Positions 1 through 6,395 are shown, numbered from the stretch's first letter. The stretch is 9,480 nt of DNA from an uncultured Alphaproteobacteria bacterium (GCA_900553115.1 USCF01000027.1:1-9480); one strand, 5' to 3'. Program-made: numbers and translations. The notes: generated from the sequence alone by a model not told the origin.

Positions 1-1205
1 ATACTGAAAAAAAGCCTTTTTTAGCTGATAAAGAAATTATTTTCCGCAGCAACGGACGAGCTAAAGTTTTTAACATCTCTCATCGTTTGCAGGTGTTTAT
101 GCTTATGCTTTTTGCGGCCGTTTTCGCTTGGTCAAGCTACAACTACTATTTCTATCACATTTCGGCCACCATTATTCATCACAAAGAAAAAGAATTGGGT
201 AAAACCCGAGACGCCTATATAGATTTGATGTCTGATGTGACGGCGCTGCAGAATAATTTGAAAAGCGTGGTGTCTTCAATAGATGAGGCTGGCGATGGTT
301 TGAAGGAGATTAAAAACTATAAGGAAAAAGCCTTGGTGGTAGAAGATAAAATCAAACAGATTGCCGATTCTGAAAGTTGGATTGATGCCGATAAAATTGA
401 AGAAAAAGTAACCAAAAAAGAAGCTCTGTTGCAAAAAGATTTAGTCCAGACCGAAAACACGCAGTTAAGACAAAAAATAGAAGAATTGGGCGGTAAAATT
501 AATAGCCTGCAAGAAACTGTGAAAGGTCTTGAAACTGCCGAAATCGCTATTTTGGATAAAATTCACAAGTTATCCGGACGTGAAATAGAGCAAATTAAAA
601 CTTCTCTGACGCAAATTAATAAATCATTGAAAGAAAAAAACAGATATTTTAATCCGTTGGCTAATATAAGAGAAGGCAAAGGCGGTGTCTATGAGCCGGT
701 ACAGGGAATGAAAATAGAAAACCGCAATCTTTTAGATAAGTTGTCGATGACTTTTAAGCAGATTGATACTCTAGAAAATTATAAACAAGCAATGAAAGCT
801 GTGCCTTTGGGCAAGCCTGTTTACCGCTATCAGCTGAGTTCGGCCTATGGTACTCGTCAAGATCCATTCAAGGCTTATTTGGCCAACCATAAAGGCTTGG
901 ATATGCGCGCCGCTGCCGGCAGCCGGATTTCTGCTCAAGCTGCAGGACGGGTTGTTTCGGCCGGTTATCAAAAAAACGGCTATGGCAATTTGGTGGTGGT
1001 TGACCACGGCAATGGTTTTGTGACTAAATATGCCCATATGCGTAAAATTTATGTTAAAGCAGGTGAAAAGGTGGCTTATAATCAAGCGTTGGGTGAGGTT
1101 GGACGCACCGGCCGCGCTACCGGAAACCATTTGCATTATGAAGTTTTGTTTCGCGGAGCTAATGTTAATCCCGCCGCGTTTATCACTCTTAACAGCCTGA
1201 ATTAA
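1..1205 (+). CDS. Inner-membrane M23 family peptidoglycan endopeptidase with coiled coil (5' end outside window)
   Basis: The frame is open from base 3 to the left edge, so the real start lies outside the window and the TTG at 87 is not the start. About 400 residues are visible. In order they are a short N-terminal stub with basic residues, one hydrophobic segment (about residues 31-53, rich in F, L, M and A), a long charged coiled coil (about 60-240), and a C-terminal LytM/M23 domain. The zinc-site motifs are complete: HKGLD with His296 and Asp300, YAHM with His345, and HLH with His376 and His378. Family knowledge: such enzymes are zinc metallopeptidases that cut peptidoglycan cross-bridges, and here the domain would face the periplasm. 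The N-terminal style resembles alphaproteobacterial DUF5930-M23 proteins (recalled, not searched). The bactofilin gene follows after 10 nt, which suggests a shared role in cell shape. Confidence 0.93.
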   Translation, partial: TEKKPFLADKEIIFRSNGRAKVFNISHRLQVFMLMLFAAVFAWSSYNYYFYHISATIIHHKEKELGKTRDAYIDLMSDVTALQNNLKSVVSSIDEAGDGLKEIKNYKEKALVVEDKIKQIADSESWIDADKIEEKVTKKEALLQKDLVQTENTQLRQKIEELGGKINSLQETVKGLETAEIAILDKIHKLSGREIEQIKTSLTQINKSLKEKNRYFNPLANIREGKGGVYEPVQGMKIENRNLLDKLSMTFKQIDTLENYKQAMKAVPLGKPVYRYQLSSAYGTRQDPFKAYLANHKGLDMRAAAGSRISAQAAGRVVSAGYQKNGYGNLVVVDHGNGFVTKYAHMRKIYVKAGEKVAYNQALGEVGRTGRATGNHLHYEVLFRGANVNPAAFITLNSLN

Positions 1206-1215
1206 GGAGATAAAA

Positions 1216-1713
1216 ATGAGAAGTTTAAAGCGTTTAATTTATTTGAAAATAGCCCGCATGAGCCGCGGCTCTAATACGCCGGTGCCAAGCATTATCAGCT
1301 GCGACACTAAAATAAAGGGCGATATTTGGGGCGGCGATACCATACATATTGATGGTAAGCTTGAAGGCAATATTATGTGCAACGAAGTGATTATCGGTAC
1401 ACGCGGATATATTGTCGGTGATATCAAAACCAAATCTTTGAGCGTTTATGGCACAATTAACGGTGTGATAGATACTGATGAATTGTTTGTGGCAAACAAC
1501 GCTCGTTTAATCGGCAACGCTTATTACAACAAAATTGCCCTAGAACCGGGGGCGTATATTGAAGGCAATTGTGTTCCTCGCAATCGTCGTCCAGAAACTC
1601 AGGCAAAACCTGCAGCGGCTCAAGTTCAGCCCAAACCGGCAGAACAGCCAAAAGCTGAGCCTAAACTGACAGAAAGCAAGCCTACAGAAGCGTCTTTAAA
1701 AGCTGTGAAATAA
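1216..1713 (+). CDS. Bactofilin (polymer-forming cytoskeletal protein)
   Basis: This 165-residue protein has the bactofilin (DUF583) pattern. A short N-terminal tail carries a PSIIS motif and is followed by a right-handed beta-helix core of about residues 25-125. The core shows repeating I/V-x-G-x-I/V units such as IDGKLEGNI and VYGTINGVI. The C-terminal 40 residues are a Pro, Lys, Ala and Gln-rich disordered tail. The first 15 residues are basic and partly hydrophobic and could touch the membrane. The ATG is supported by a strong AAGGAG at 1204-1209, six bases upstream. Bactofilins self-assemble into filaments without nucleotide and often recruit M23 peptidases to local sites of wall remodelling. 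The adjacent peptidase gene fits that pairing. The stop overlaps the smpB start by one base (TAATG), so the three genes are probably one operon. Confidence 0.93.
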   Translation: MRSLKRLIYLKIARMSRGSNTPVPSIISCDTKIKGDIWGGDTIHIDGKLEGNIMCNEVIIGTRGYIVGDIKTKSLSVYGTINGVIDTDELFVANNARLIGNAYYNKIALEPGAYIEGNCVPRNRRPETQAKPAAAQVQPKPAEQPKAEPKLTESKPTEASLKAVK

Positions 1714-2192
1714 TGGCGGAAAAAAAGAAAAAAGCAGATTTTATCTCAACAGGGCAGGTGGCGCAAAACCGCCGCGCGCATTTTGATTATGTGATTGACG
1801 AGGTTTTTCAGGCCGGTTTGGTGTTGACCGGAACCGAAGTCAAATCATTGCGTTTGGGACACGCCAACATCAATGATGCGTATGGTATGGTTGAGCAGGG
1901 CGAAGTTTATATGTCAAATATCTTTATCGCCGAATACGCTAACAAAGGCTATGAAAGCCACGTTGAGCGCCGTAATCGCAAATTGTTGCTGCACCATAAG
2001 GAAATTATCAAAATCCAAAATGCGTTGGCTCGCAAAGGTGCGACTTTAATTGCTATGAAATTATATTTTGACAATCATGGCCGAGCCAAGCTGGAAATTG
2101 GTTTGGGACGCGGTAAAAAGCTTTATGATAAGCGAGAAACGGCAAAAGAACGTGATTGGAATCGTGAAAAATCTCGCCTGTTGGCGCATTAA
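1713..2192 (+). CDS. smpB: SsrA-binding protein SmpB (trans-translation)
   Basis: The 159 residues match SmpB in length and along the whole protein. Diagnostic stretches are NRRAHFDY near residue 19, GLVLTGTEVKSLR at about 35-47, NINDAY, the GLGRGKKLYDKRE segment, and a basic C-terminal tail. SmpB binds tmRNA and carries it to stalled ribosomes, so that the unfinished protein is tagged for degradation and the ribosome is released. The C-terminal tail normally enters the empty mRNA channel. The ATG overlaps the bactofilin stop by one base and lacks a good ribosome binding site, so translation is probably coupled. No ssrA gene is visible nearby. A hairpin terminator follows 12 bases after the stop. 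Confidence 0.97.
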   Translation: MAEKKKKADFISTGQVAQNRRAHFDYVIDEVFQAGLVLTGTEVKSLRLGHANINDAYGMVEQGEVYMSNIFIAEYANKGYESHVERRNRKLLLHHKEIIKIQNALARKGATLIAMKLYFDNHGRAKLEIGLGRGKKLYDKRETAKERDWNREKSRLLAH

Positions 2193-2203
2193 AAATAAAT
2201 TAT

Positions 2204-2241
2204 AAAAAAGTCTCAGCTTATATGTGAACTGAGACTTTTTT
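2204..2241. terminator. Bidirectional rho-independent terminator between smpB and the 2243-2506 gene
   Basis: The inverted repeat GTCTCAG (2210-2216) and CTGAGAC (2229-2235) has a 12-base loop. It is flanked by six A on the left and six T on the right, so it can end transcription from both sides. It serves smpB on the plus strand and the small gene whose stop is at 2243 on the minus strand. Confidence 0.88.
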
Positions 2242-2242
2242 A

Positions 2243-2506
2243 TTAAACTCCTAAGCCGGCTAAGATGCAGCCGTCTTCTTTTTCCAAATCTGTCGGCTCG
2301 CGGTAGAATTCTTTTTGAGCTCTACCAACATCGGTAATTTTCCAAAGCTTTTCTGTGTTGTTTGCAGGGTTATATTCTTTAATAAACCTCATGGCAACCA
2401 GATGCTGATACATTTTAAATCCGATGTTTTTAATCAAACTTTTGGCATCTCCTTGTTTGGTTTCGCCGATAATCTTAAAAGCATAAGTAATATCTTTCAT
2501 AAGCAT
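2243..2506 (-). CDS. Small putative winged-helix protein, unrecognised family
   Basis: This 87-residue protein has no signal peptide or membrane segment. I do not recognise a named family. The middle (about residues 20-70) alternates helix-like stretches with a turn and ends in LWKITDVGRAQKEFY. That resembles the final strand and helix of small winged-helix DNA-binding domains, in which a K-x-W-x-I/L-T-x-x-G motif is common. The DNA-binding role is therefore an inference. The start may be the ATG at 2506 or the in-frame ATG six bases later, and neither has a clear Shine-Dalgarno sequence. Support for it being a real gene comes from the promoter candidate at 2545-2573, a stop that abuts a terminator, and a normal protein composition. 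A palindrome over its promoter suggests autoregulation. Confidence 0.62.
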   Translation of the reverse strand: MLMKDITYAFKIIGETKQGDAKSLIKNIGFKMYQHLVAMRFIKEYNPANNTEKLWKITDVGRAQKEFYREPTDLEKEDGCILAGLGV

Positions 2507-2531
2507 AAAAATTTAGTTCAACATAAAAATA

Positions 2532-2557
2532 AATATCTGTTCCAAAGATAAGATATT
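2532..2557. repeat. Inverted repeat spanning the -10/+1 region of the 2243-2506 gene
   Basis: The arms AATATCT (2532-2538) and AGATATT (2551-2557) are perfect complements separated by 12 bases. The predicted -10 box lies in the gap. It could be an operator for the adjacent putative winged-helix protein. Read on the minus strand, the hairpin is followed by TATTTTTAT, so it could also be a weak terminator for the ORF ending at 2592. At 7 AT-rich base pairs, chance is a real alternative. Confidence 0.4.
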
Positions 2558-2573
2558 CAAATACCGATGTCAA
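2545..2573 (-). promoter_or_regulatory. Sigma70-like promoter for the 2243-2506 gene
   Basis: On the minus strand a perfect -35 TTGACA (2568-2573) is followed by exactly 17 bases and a -10 TATCTT (2545-2550, 4 of 6 consensus bases). The expected start of transcription is near 2538, which gives a leader of about 30 bases. Confidence 0.5.
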
Positions 2574-2591
2574 TGCGTTTATTGCTGCATA

Positions 2592-2894
2592 TCAGTATTC
2601 CAAAAAGTTTACAGCTATATAGCACTCTTTTCGGTCATCTTGACATGATCTGCACATATTTTGAATATCGCTTAAAGTCATTGTATCCAAGCATTTTCTA
2701 TCTCCTCCGCAATTTGTGTTGCCGTAAAAATAACTGCCTTTTCCGGTATGATAATTTGTTGTATAGATACCGGCATAGCCAAGAACGCTGGATATTGGTT
2801 TTAGCCAATTATCAAAAAACGCTAAACAGCTATCAAATGGAAATTCTGAAATTGTATTAAAAGTATCAACACTTTTTCCTAAGTATATATCCAT
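2592..2894 (-). CDS. Orphan cysteine-rich ORF, possibly a gene fragment
   Basis: This reading frame of 100 residues from the ATG at 2894 lies between the sirtuin stop and the winged-helix promoter. I do not recognise it. Its composition is protein-like: Trp, Tyr, Gly and Asp are spread evenly, and six cysteines are concentrated in the second half, in TNCGGDRKC and MCRSCQDDRKEC. Paired cysteines suggest an exported, disulfide-bonded or metal-binding protein, yet there is no signal peptide. Codons are more AT-rich than in the flanking genes (AGA, GGA, ATA and CTA are used). No ribosome binding site is visible. The frame stays open upstream into the sirtuin coding region, where it is only a shadow. 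It may be the 3' remnant of a longer secreted protein, a transferred gene, or noncoding. It could be read through from the sirtuin gene, since no terminator intervenes. Confidence 0.4.
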   Translation of the reverse strand: MDIYLGKSVDTFNTISEFPFDSCLAFFDNWLKPISSVLGYAGIYTTNYHTGKGSYFYGNTNCGGDRKCLDTMTLSDIQNMCRSCQDDRKECYIAVNFLEY

Positions 2895-2907
2895 ATTTAA
2901 AAATATA

Positions 2908-3612
2908 TTAACCCAACAATTCATCAACAAACTGAGGCAGAGTGGAGCCTGCAGCGCCAATGATATGACGGTCAAACAGATAGTTGTTAGATGTTGTTTC
3001 CAGATTAAATTCACAAGTATCGGCACCGCACATTTTGGCGATTTGCACAAAACCTGCCGCCGGATAAACCACACCGGAAGTACCAATAGACATAAATAAG
3101 TCGCAAGTTTTCAGCATTTCATCAACTTTATCCATGTAGAGCAGATTTTCGCCAAAAAACACAATGTTTGGTTTTAGCATACCGTTGACGCCGCAATGCT
3201 CGCAGGTTTCGTCGGCATGCACATCGCTCCAAGTTTCAAAAATATGCCCACAATTCAGGCAAACAATTTGGTTGATTTGCCCGTGAATGTGATAAATATT
3301 TTTATTGCCGGCTTTTTCATGCAGGGTGTCGACATTTTGCGTTACAATATTGATTTGCGCCGGATAGTTTTGCTGCAACTTGGTAATTGCCAAATGAGCG
3401 GCGTTTGGTTTGGCTTTATAAAGCTCGGGACGCAACTCGTTATAAAAATCATGCACATATTCCGGATTGCGTTCAAATGCTTCAACAGTGGCGACATCTT
3501 CCACCCGATGTTTGTTCCATAAGCCATTTTCGGCACGGAATGTCGAAAGTCCGGATTCTGCCGAAATTCCGGCACCTGTCAAAATCAGAATATTTTTGTA
3601 TTGTTTAGCCAT
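2908..3612 (-). CDS. cobB: Sir2 family NAD-dependent protein deacylase (CobB-like)
   Basis: The 234-residue protein has the complete class III sirtuin core. Motifs are the NAD-binding GAGISAESG at 13-21, TQNVD at 91-95, the catalytic His110 in HIHG, four zinc cysteines (118, 121, 137, 140), NIVFFGE, and GTSGVVYP. Sirtuins remove acyl groups from lysines using NAD, giving nicotinamide and O-acyl-ADP-ribose. CobB and SIRT5 types usually have a Tyr-x-x-Arg pair for binding succinyl groups. Here Tyr57 is present but the Arg position is Leu60, with an Arg one residue later. I chose the ATG at 3612, which overlaps the murG stop by 8 bases, over the TTG at 3618. The overlap implies translational coupling in the rmuC-murG-sirtuin operon. 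Confidence 0.94.
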   Translation of the reverse strand: MAKQYKNILILTGAGISAESGLSTFRAENGLWNKHRVEDVATVEAFERNPEYVHDFYNELRPELYKAKPNAAHLAITKLQQNYPAQINIVTQNVDTLHEKAGNKNIYHIHGQINQIVCLNCGHIFETWSDVHADETCEHCGVNGMLKPNIVFFGENLLYMDKVDEMLKTCDLFMSIGTSGVVYPAAGFVQIAKMCGADTCEFNLETTSNNYLFDRHIIGAAGSTLPQFVDELLG

Positions 3613-4669
3613 TGACAATTTCTTTATAAAGTTCTTCGTTGCTCGTAAATTTAAGGTCGCTGTTTTTAATGTTGTTGCGATAAGTATCTAAATTTTGATA
3701 CATTTTATCAATTTGCGCAAGTAAAAGTCCATTTTGAGCTAAATCTTTGTCCAATAAAATTTCGGCAAATCCTTTGCTTTGAAAATTTTTGGCGTTTGAT
3801 GTTTGTTCGCCGCGGCTGGCGTTGCTTGGCAGAGGCACCAAAAGCATTGGAATGTTAAGGCTCCAAAATTCAAAAATAGCATTAGAACCGGAGCGGGTTA
3901 CCACAATATCGGTGGCAGCGAGCAGGTCTTTAAATTCTTTATCTACAAACTCAAATTGCACATATCCTTGGCGCTCTAAATCTGTTTTTTGCCCTTTGCC
4001 GCAAATATGAATTATTTGAAATTTTTGCAATAAGGTGTCGATATTTTGCAGCACGGCTTTATTCAAACTTTGTGCGCCCAAGCTGCCGCCCACAAACATC
4101 ACAATCGGCTTTTCGGTGTTAAAATTGCACATTTGCAAGGCTTTGTTTTTGTCGCCGTTTTTCAACCGATCGGACAATACCGGACCGATATAGCAAACTT
4201 TTTGCGGCGTGCGCACATATTTAACCGTGTCTATAAAAGTGGTAAAAAATTTGCTGACAAAAGGCAGGGACATTTTATTGGCCAGCCCTGGGGTTAAGTC
4301 TGACTCATGCATAAATATTTTGCGATGATTCAAAAATCCGCCCACCACAACCGGAAAAGACACAAAGCCGCCTTTAGAAAAAATAATATCCGGTTTTTCT
4401 TTGTGGATTATAGCTGCGGCTTGGCAAACTCCAACCGGAATTTTAAACATATCTTTCAGGTTTTGCCAAGAAAAATAGCGGCGCAGCTTACCGGTTTTTA
4501 TGGCGTAGTATTTCACCCCTTCAATTTTGGCAATAAGCTCTTTTTCAATACCTGTTTCCGAACCAACGTAAACAATTTGCCAGCCGTTTTTTTGAAAAAG
4601 CGGAATAAGATTTAAGTTAAGGGTTACATGACCGCCCGAACCGCCGCCGGTGAACATAATTTTTTTCAT
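3605..4669 (-). CDS. murG: MurG, UDP-GlcNAc:lipid I N-acetylglucosaminyltransferase, Firmicutes-like
   Basis: MurG adds GlcNAc to lipid I to make lipid II on the cytoplasmic side of the membrane, the last intracellular step of peptidoglycan precursor synthesis. The 354-residue protein is of normal length. It has the N-terminal glycine loop GGGSGGH at 8-14, SKGG at 98-101, HESDLTPG at 121-128, GGSLGAQ at 194-200, and a donor-binding SGSNAIFE at 260-267. The details (GIEKELI, SGKLRRYF-like KTGKLRRYF, HESDLTPGLANK, PMLLVPL) resemble MurG of Staphylococcus and the second MurG of Bacillus cereus more than proteobacterial MurG (from memory). It lies outside a dcw cluster, between rmuC (1-base gap) and the sirtuin gene (8-base overlap). 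AAGG about 11 bases before the ATG is a plausible ribosome binding site. Confidence 0.93.
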   Translation of the reverse strand: MKKIMFTGGGSGGHVTLNLNLIPLFQKNGWQIVYVGSETGIEKELIAKIEGVKYYAIKTGKLRRYFSWQNLKDMFKIPVGVCQAAAIIHKEKPDIIFSKGGFVSFPVVVGGFLNHRKIFMHESDLTPGLANKMSLPFVSKFFTTFIDTVKYVRTPQKVCYIGPVLSDRLKNGDKNKALQMCNFNTEKPIVMFVGGSLGAQSLNKAVLQNIDTLLQKFQIIHICGKGQKTDLERQGYVQFEFVDKEFKDLLAATDIVVTRSGSNAIFEFWSLNIPMLLVPLPSNASRGEQTSNAKNFQSKGFAEILLDKDLAQNGLLLAQIDKMYQNLDTYRNNIKNSDLKFTSNEELYKEIVNG

Positions 4670-4670
4670 T

Positions 4671-5993
4671 TTACGATGCCTTTTCTTCTGAATTGTTTAA
4701 GTCATTGGAGTTGTCGCTGATTTTCAGTATTTCACTTTCTTCATATTCCATGCCGATTTGTTTGTTAGCCTTGGCTCCGTATTCTTTAAGTCTACCGGCC
4801 AAGGAAAGGGCGTTGCCTTTGCCTGTTGCCAGTTTTGAAATTGCCGCTTCATAGTTGGTTCTAGCAGTTCCCAAAGCCTTGTCAATTTTTTGCATATCGT
4901 CCACAAAATTTGCCAGTTTATCATATAGCGAACCACCGACTTCGGCAATTTTCTGCACATATTTATTACGGGTTTCAATTTGCCACAGGTTTTCAACCGT
5001 GCGCAAAATAGGCAATAAAGAAGACGGTGTTGTCAAGGCCACATTCTTTTTGTAGGCATAATCATAAAGGCTGTCGTCTTTTTTGATTGCTTCAACAAAA
5101 GCGCTTTCAATCGGGATAAAAATCACCACATAATCAAGAGATTCTTCTTTGAGCAGTTTTTGATATTCTTTGCCTGACAGCTCGTCTATGTGGTTGCGGA
5201 TACATTGAATATGTCGTTGTAAGGCAGCCGATTTTTCTGCCTCGTCATCAGCGTTTACATAAGAAATATAGTCATTCATAGAAACTTTTGAGTCTACAAT
5301 CACACTGCGGTTGTTCGGCAGACGGACAACAACGTCTGGACGCAGATTTTGATTGTTTTCATTTTTGAAATTTTCTTGAGTGAAATAATCAATGTTTTTT
5401 TGCAGACCGGCAACTTCCAAAATACGGTTAAGCTCGATTTCTCCCCAGTCGCCTTGCATTTTTTTGCTGCCGCGCAAGGCGCTGGTCAGGTTTTGCGCAT
5501 CTTGACTCAAAGAGCTGTTCATATCCATTAATTTTTTAAATTGTTCATCAAAACTGCTCTTATTTTTGATACTTTCAGTATTGGCTTTGCTCACCTCATC
5601 TCTAAAAGCTTTCAGCTGGTCGCGGAAAGGAGATAAAACCGTGCTCAACACTTGGCTTTGTGATTCATTAAGGCGTCGCGATTGATTATTTAGGATTTCA
5701 TTTGAAATGTCGCGGAATTTCAGCTCTAAATCTTTTTTGTTGTTTTCTATATCTTGCAAACGTTCTTGCATATGCTGATGCTGAGCTTGCAGCATGGTTT
5801 GCAATCTGGTGTTTTCGGTGTTCAGACGATAATTTTCATTATCCAGCTGTTTTTTAGCGCTGCAAACGTCTTCTAACTGACGTTCCAACTCATCGTTCAG
5901 CACCGAGGTTCTGGTGTTTTTGTTTATAGTCCAAATCAAAGCGCCGCCGCACAGGCAAAGCAGCACAGCTAAAGCAATTATTCCATATAGCAT
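4671..5993 (-). CDS. rmuC: RmuC family DNA recombination protein
   Basis: The 440-residue protein has an N-terminal membrane anchor (about residues 2-22), a long coiled coil (about 30-110), and then the RmuC domain. Its hallmarks are QGDWGE at about 180-185, RPDVVV at 218-223 and VIVDSKVSM at 231-239. Asp220, Asp234 and Lys236 fit a PD-(D/E)xK-like nuclease centre. RmuC limits inversions at short inverted repeats in E. coli, and its biochemical activity is only predicted. The C-terminus is an acidic, low-complexity tail. I chose the ATG at 5993 over the TTG at 5999 because AAAAGGA sits seven bases before the ATG and too close to the TTG. The gene leads the rmuC-murG-sirtuin operon, with a promoter candidate at 6026-6053. 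Confidence 0.94.
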   Translation of the reverse strand: MLYGIIALAVLLCLCGGALIWTINKNTRTSVLNDELERQLEDVCSAKKQLDNENYRLNTENTRLQTMLQAQHQHMQERLQDIENNKKDLELKFRDISNEILNNQSRRLNESQSQVLSTVLSPFRDQLKAFRDEVSKANTESIKNKSSFDEQFKKLMDMNSSLSQDAQNLTSALRGSKKMQGDWGEIELNRILEVAGLQKNIDYFTQENFKNENNQNLRPDVVVRLPNNRSVIVDSKVSMNDYISYVNADDEAEKSAALQRHIQCIRNHIDELSGKEYQKLLKEESLDYVVIFIPIESAFVEAIKKDDSLYDYAYKKNVALTTPSSLLPILRTVENLWQIETRNKYVQKIAEVGGSLYDKLANFVDDMQKIDKALGTARTNYEAAISKLATGKGNALSLAGRLKEYGAKANKQIGMEYEESEILKISDNSNDLNNSEEKAS

Positions 5994-6025
5994 TGGCAAA
6001 TCCTTTTAAAAACAACTTAGAACAA

Positions 6026-6053
6026 AGTATAAGAGTTTTAGCCTTGATTGCAA
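6026..6053 (-). promoter_or_regulatory. Candidate promoter for rmuC-murG-sirtuin operon
   Basis: On the minus strand TTGCAA (6048-6053, 4 of 6) is followed by a 16-base spacer and TATACT (6026-6031, 5 of 6). Transcription would begin near 6019, about 25 bases before the rmuC ATG, leaving room for the ribosome binding site. Confidence 0.38.
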
Positions 6054-6108
6054 TTAGTAAGAACAGGTTATCAACTTTAATCTTTTATGTGTAAAAAATA
6101 TATTATAG

Positions 6109-6137
6109 TGGACGAATAAATTTTTTTAGCATAACAT
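6109..6137 (+). promoter_or_regulatory. Candidate promoter for hfq-hflX-lipoprotein operon
   Basis: TGGACG (6109-6114) and TAACAT (6132-6137) each match 4 of 6 consensus bases with a 17-base spacer, giving a leader of about 34 bases before the hfq ATG. TATTAT at 6101-6106 is an alternative -10 with a poor -35. The hfq ATG itself has a good AAGGA at 6165-6169, eight bases upstream. Confidence 0.25.
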
Positions 6138-6177
6138 TCTAGTCGATAAAGGAAATCTCTTTAGAAGGAAAATAAAA

Positions 6178-6392
6178 ATGAATAAAGTGCAAAGTGATTT
6201 TTTGAATGATATTAAAGAAGGCAAAGTTGCCGTAACTGTTTTTTGATTAATGGTGTAAAGCTGCAGGGAATTATCACTCAGCAAGATGAAGAAAGCTTGC
6301 TTTTGCGCCGTGATGGGCATACTCAATTGGTTTATAAACACGCTGTTTCCACCATTATGCCAAGCGTGGCTGTGGATATTGCCGAAGAATAG
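6178..6392 (+). pseudogene. hfq: hfq, RNA chaperone, interrupted by a one-base frameshift
   Basis: From the ATG at 6178 the frame encodes 22 residues of an Hfq N-terminus and stops at TGA 6244-6246. In the -1 frame the protein continues exactly in register: LINGVKLQG, then a segment ending in [13 protein letters not shown], to TAG at 6390-6392. Adding one T to the T6 run at 6239-6244 restores a 71-residue Hfq. Hfq normally forms a hexamer that pairs small RNAs with mRNAs. Apart from the frameshift the gene shows no decay, and it has a good ribosome binding site and keeps the usual position before hflX. The break may be a sequencing error, a recent mutation, or recoding. In the restored protein Lys54 and His55 of the Sm2 motif are kept, but the Sm1 loop reads QQDEES where FD-x-F is usual. 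Confidence 0.88.
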
Positions 6393-6395
6393 CCT

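Noticed and set aside
87..89. TTG at 87 as the start of the M23 peptidase gene
   Set aside because: The frame is open to the left edge with sensible residues before the membrane segment, and no ribosome binding site precedes the TTG.
771..1136. 121-residue open frame on the minus strand inside the M23 gene
   Set aside because: It is antisense to the conserved peptidase domain and shows no start signal or family motif.
2193..2245. tmRNA (ssrA) next to smpB
   Set aside because: The gap is only about 50 bases and is filled by a terminator. No tRNA-like acceptor or tag sequence is visible.
2567..2860. 97-residue plus-strand frame opposite the orphan ORF
   Set aside because: It has low-complexity composition rich in Leu, Tyr and Arg and no ribosome binding site. 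The minus-strand frame looks more like a protein.
2895..3086. Upstream extension of the orphan ORF into the sirtuin region
   Set aside because: It overlaps the conserved sirtuin C-terminus in another frame, so only the part from the ATG at 2894 is credible.
6244..6246. TGA in hfq read as tryptophan or selenocysteine
   Set aside because: Reading through TGA in the same frame does not give Hfq. Only a -1 shift does. TGA also serves as a normal stop for hflX.
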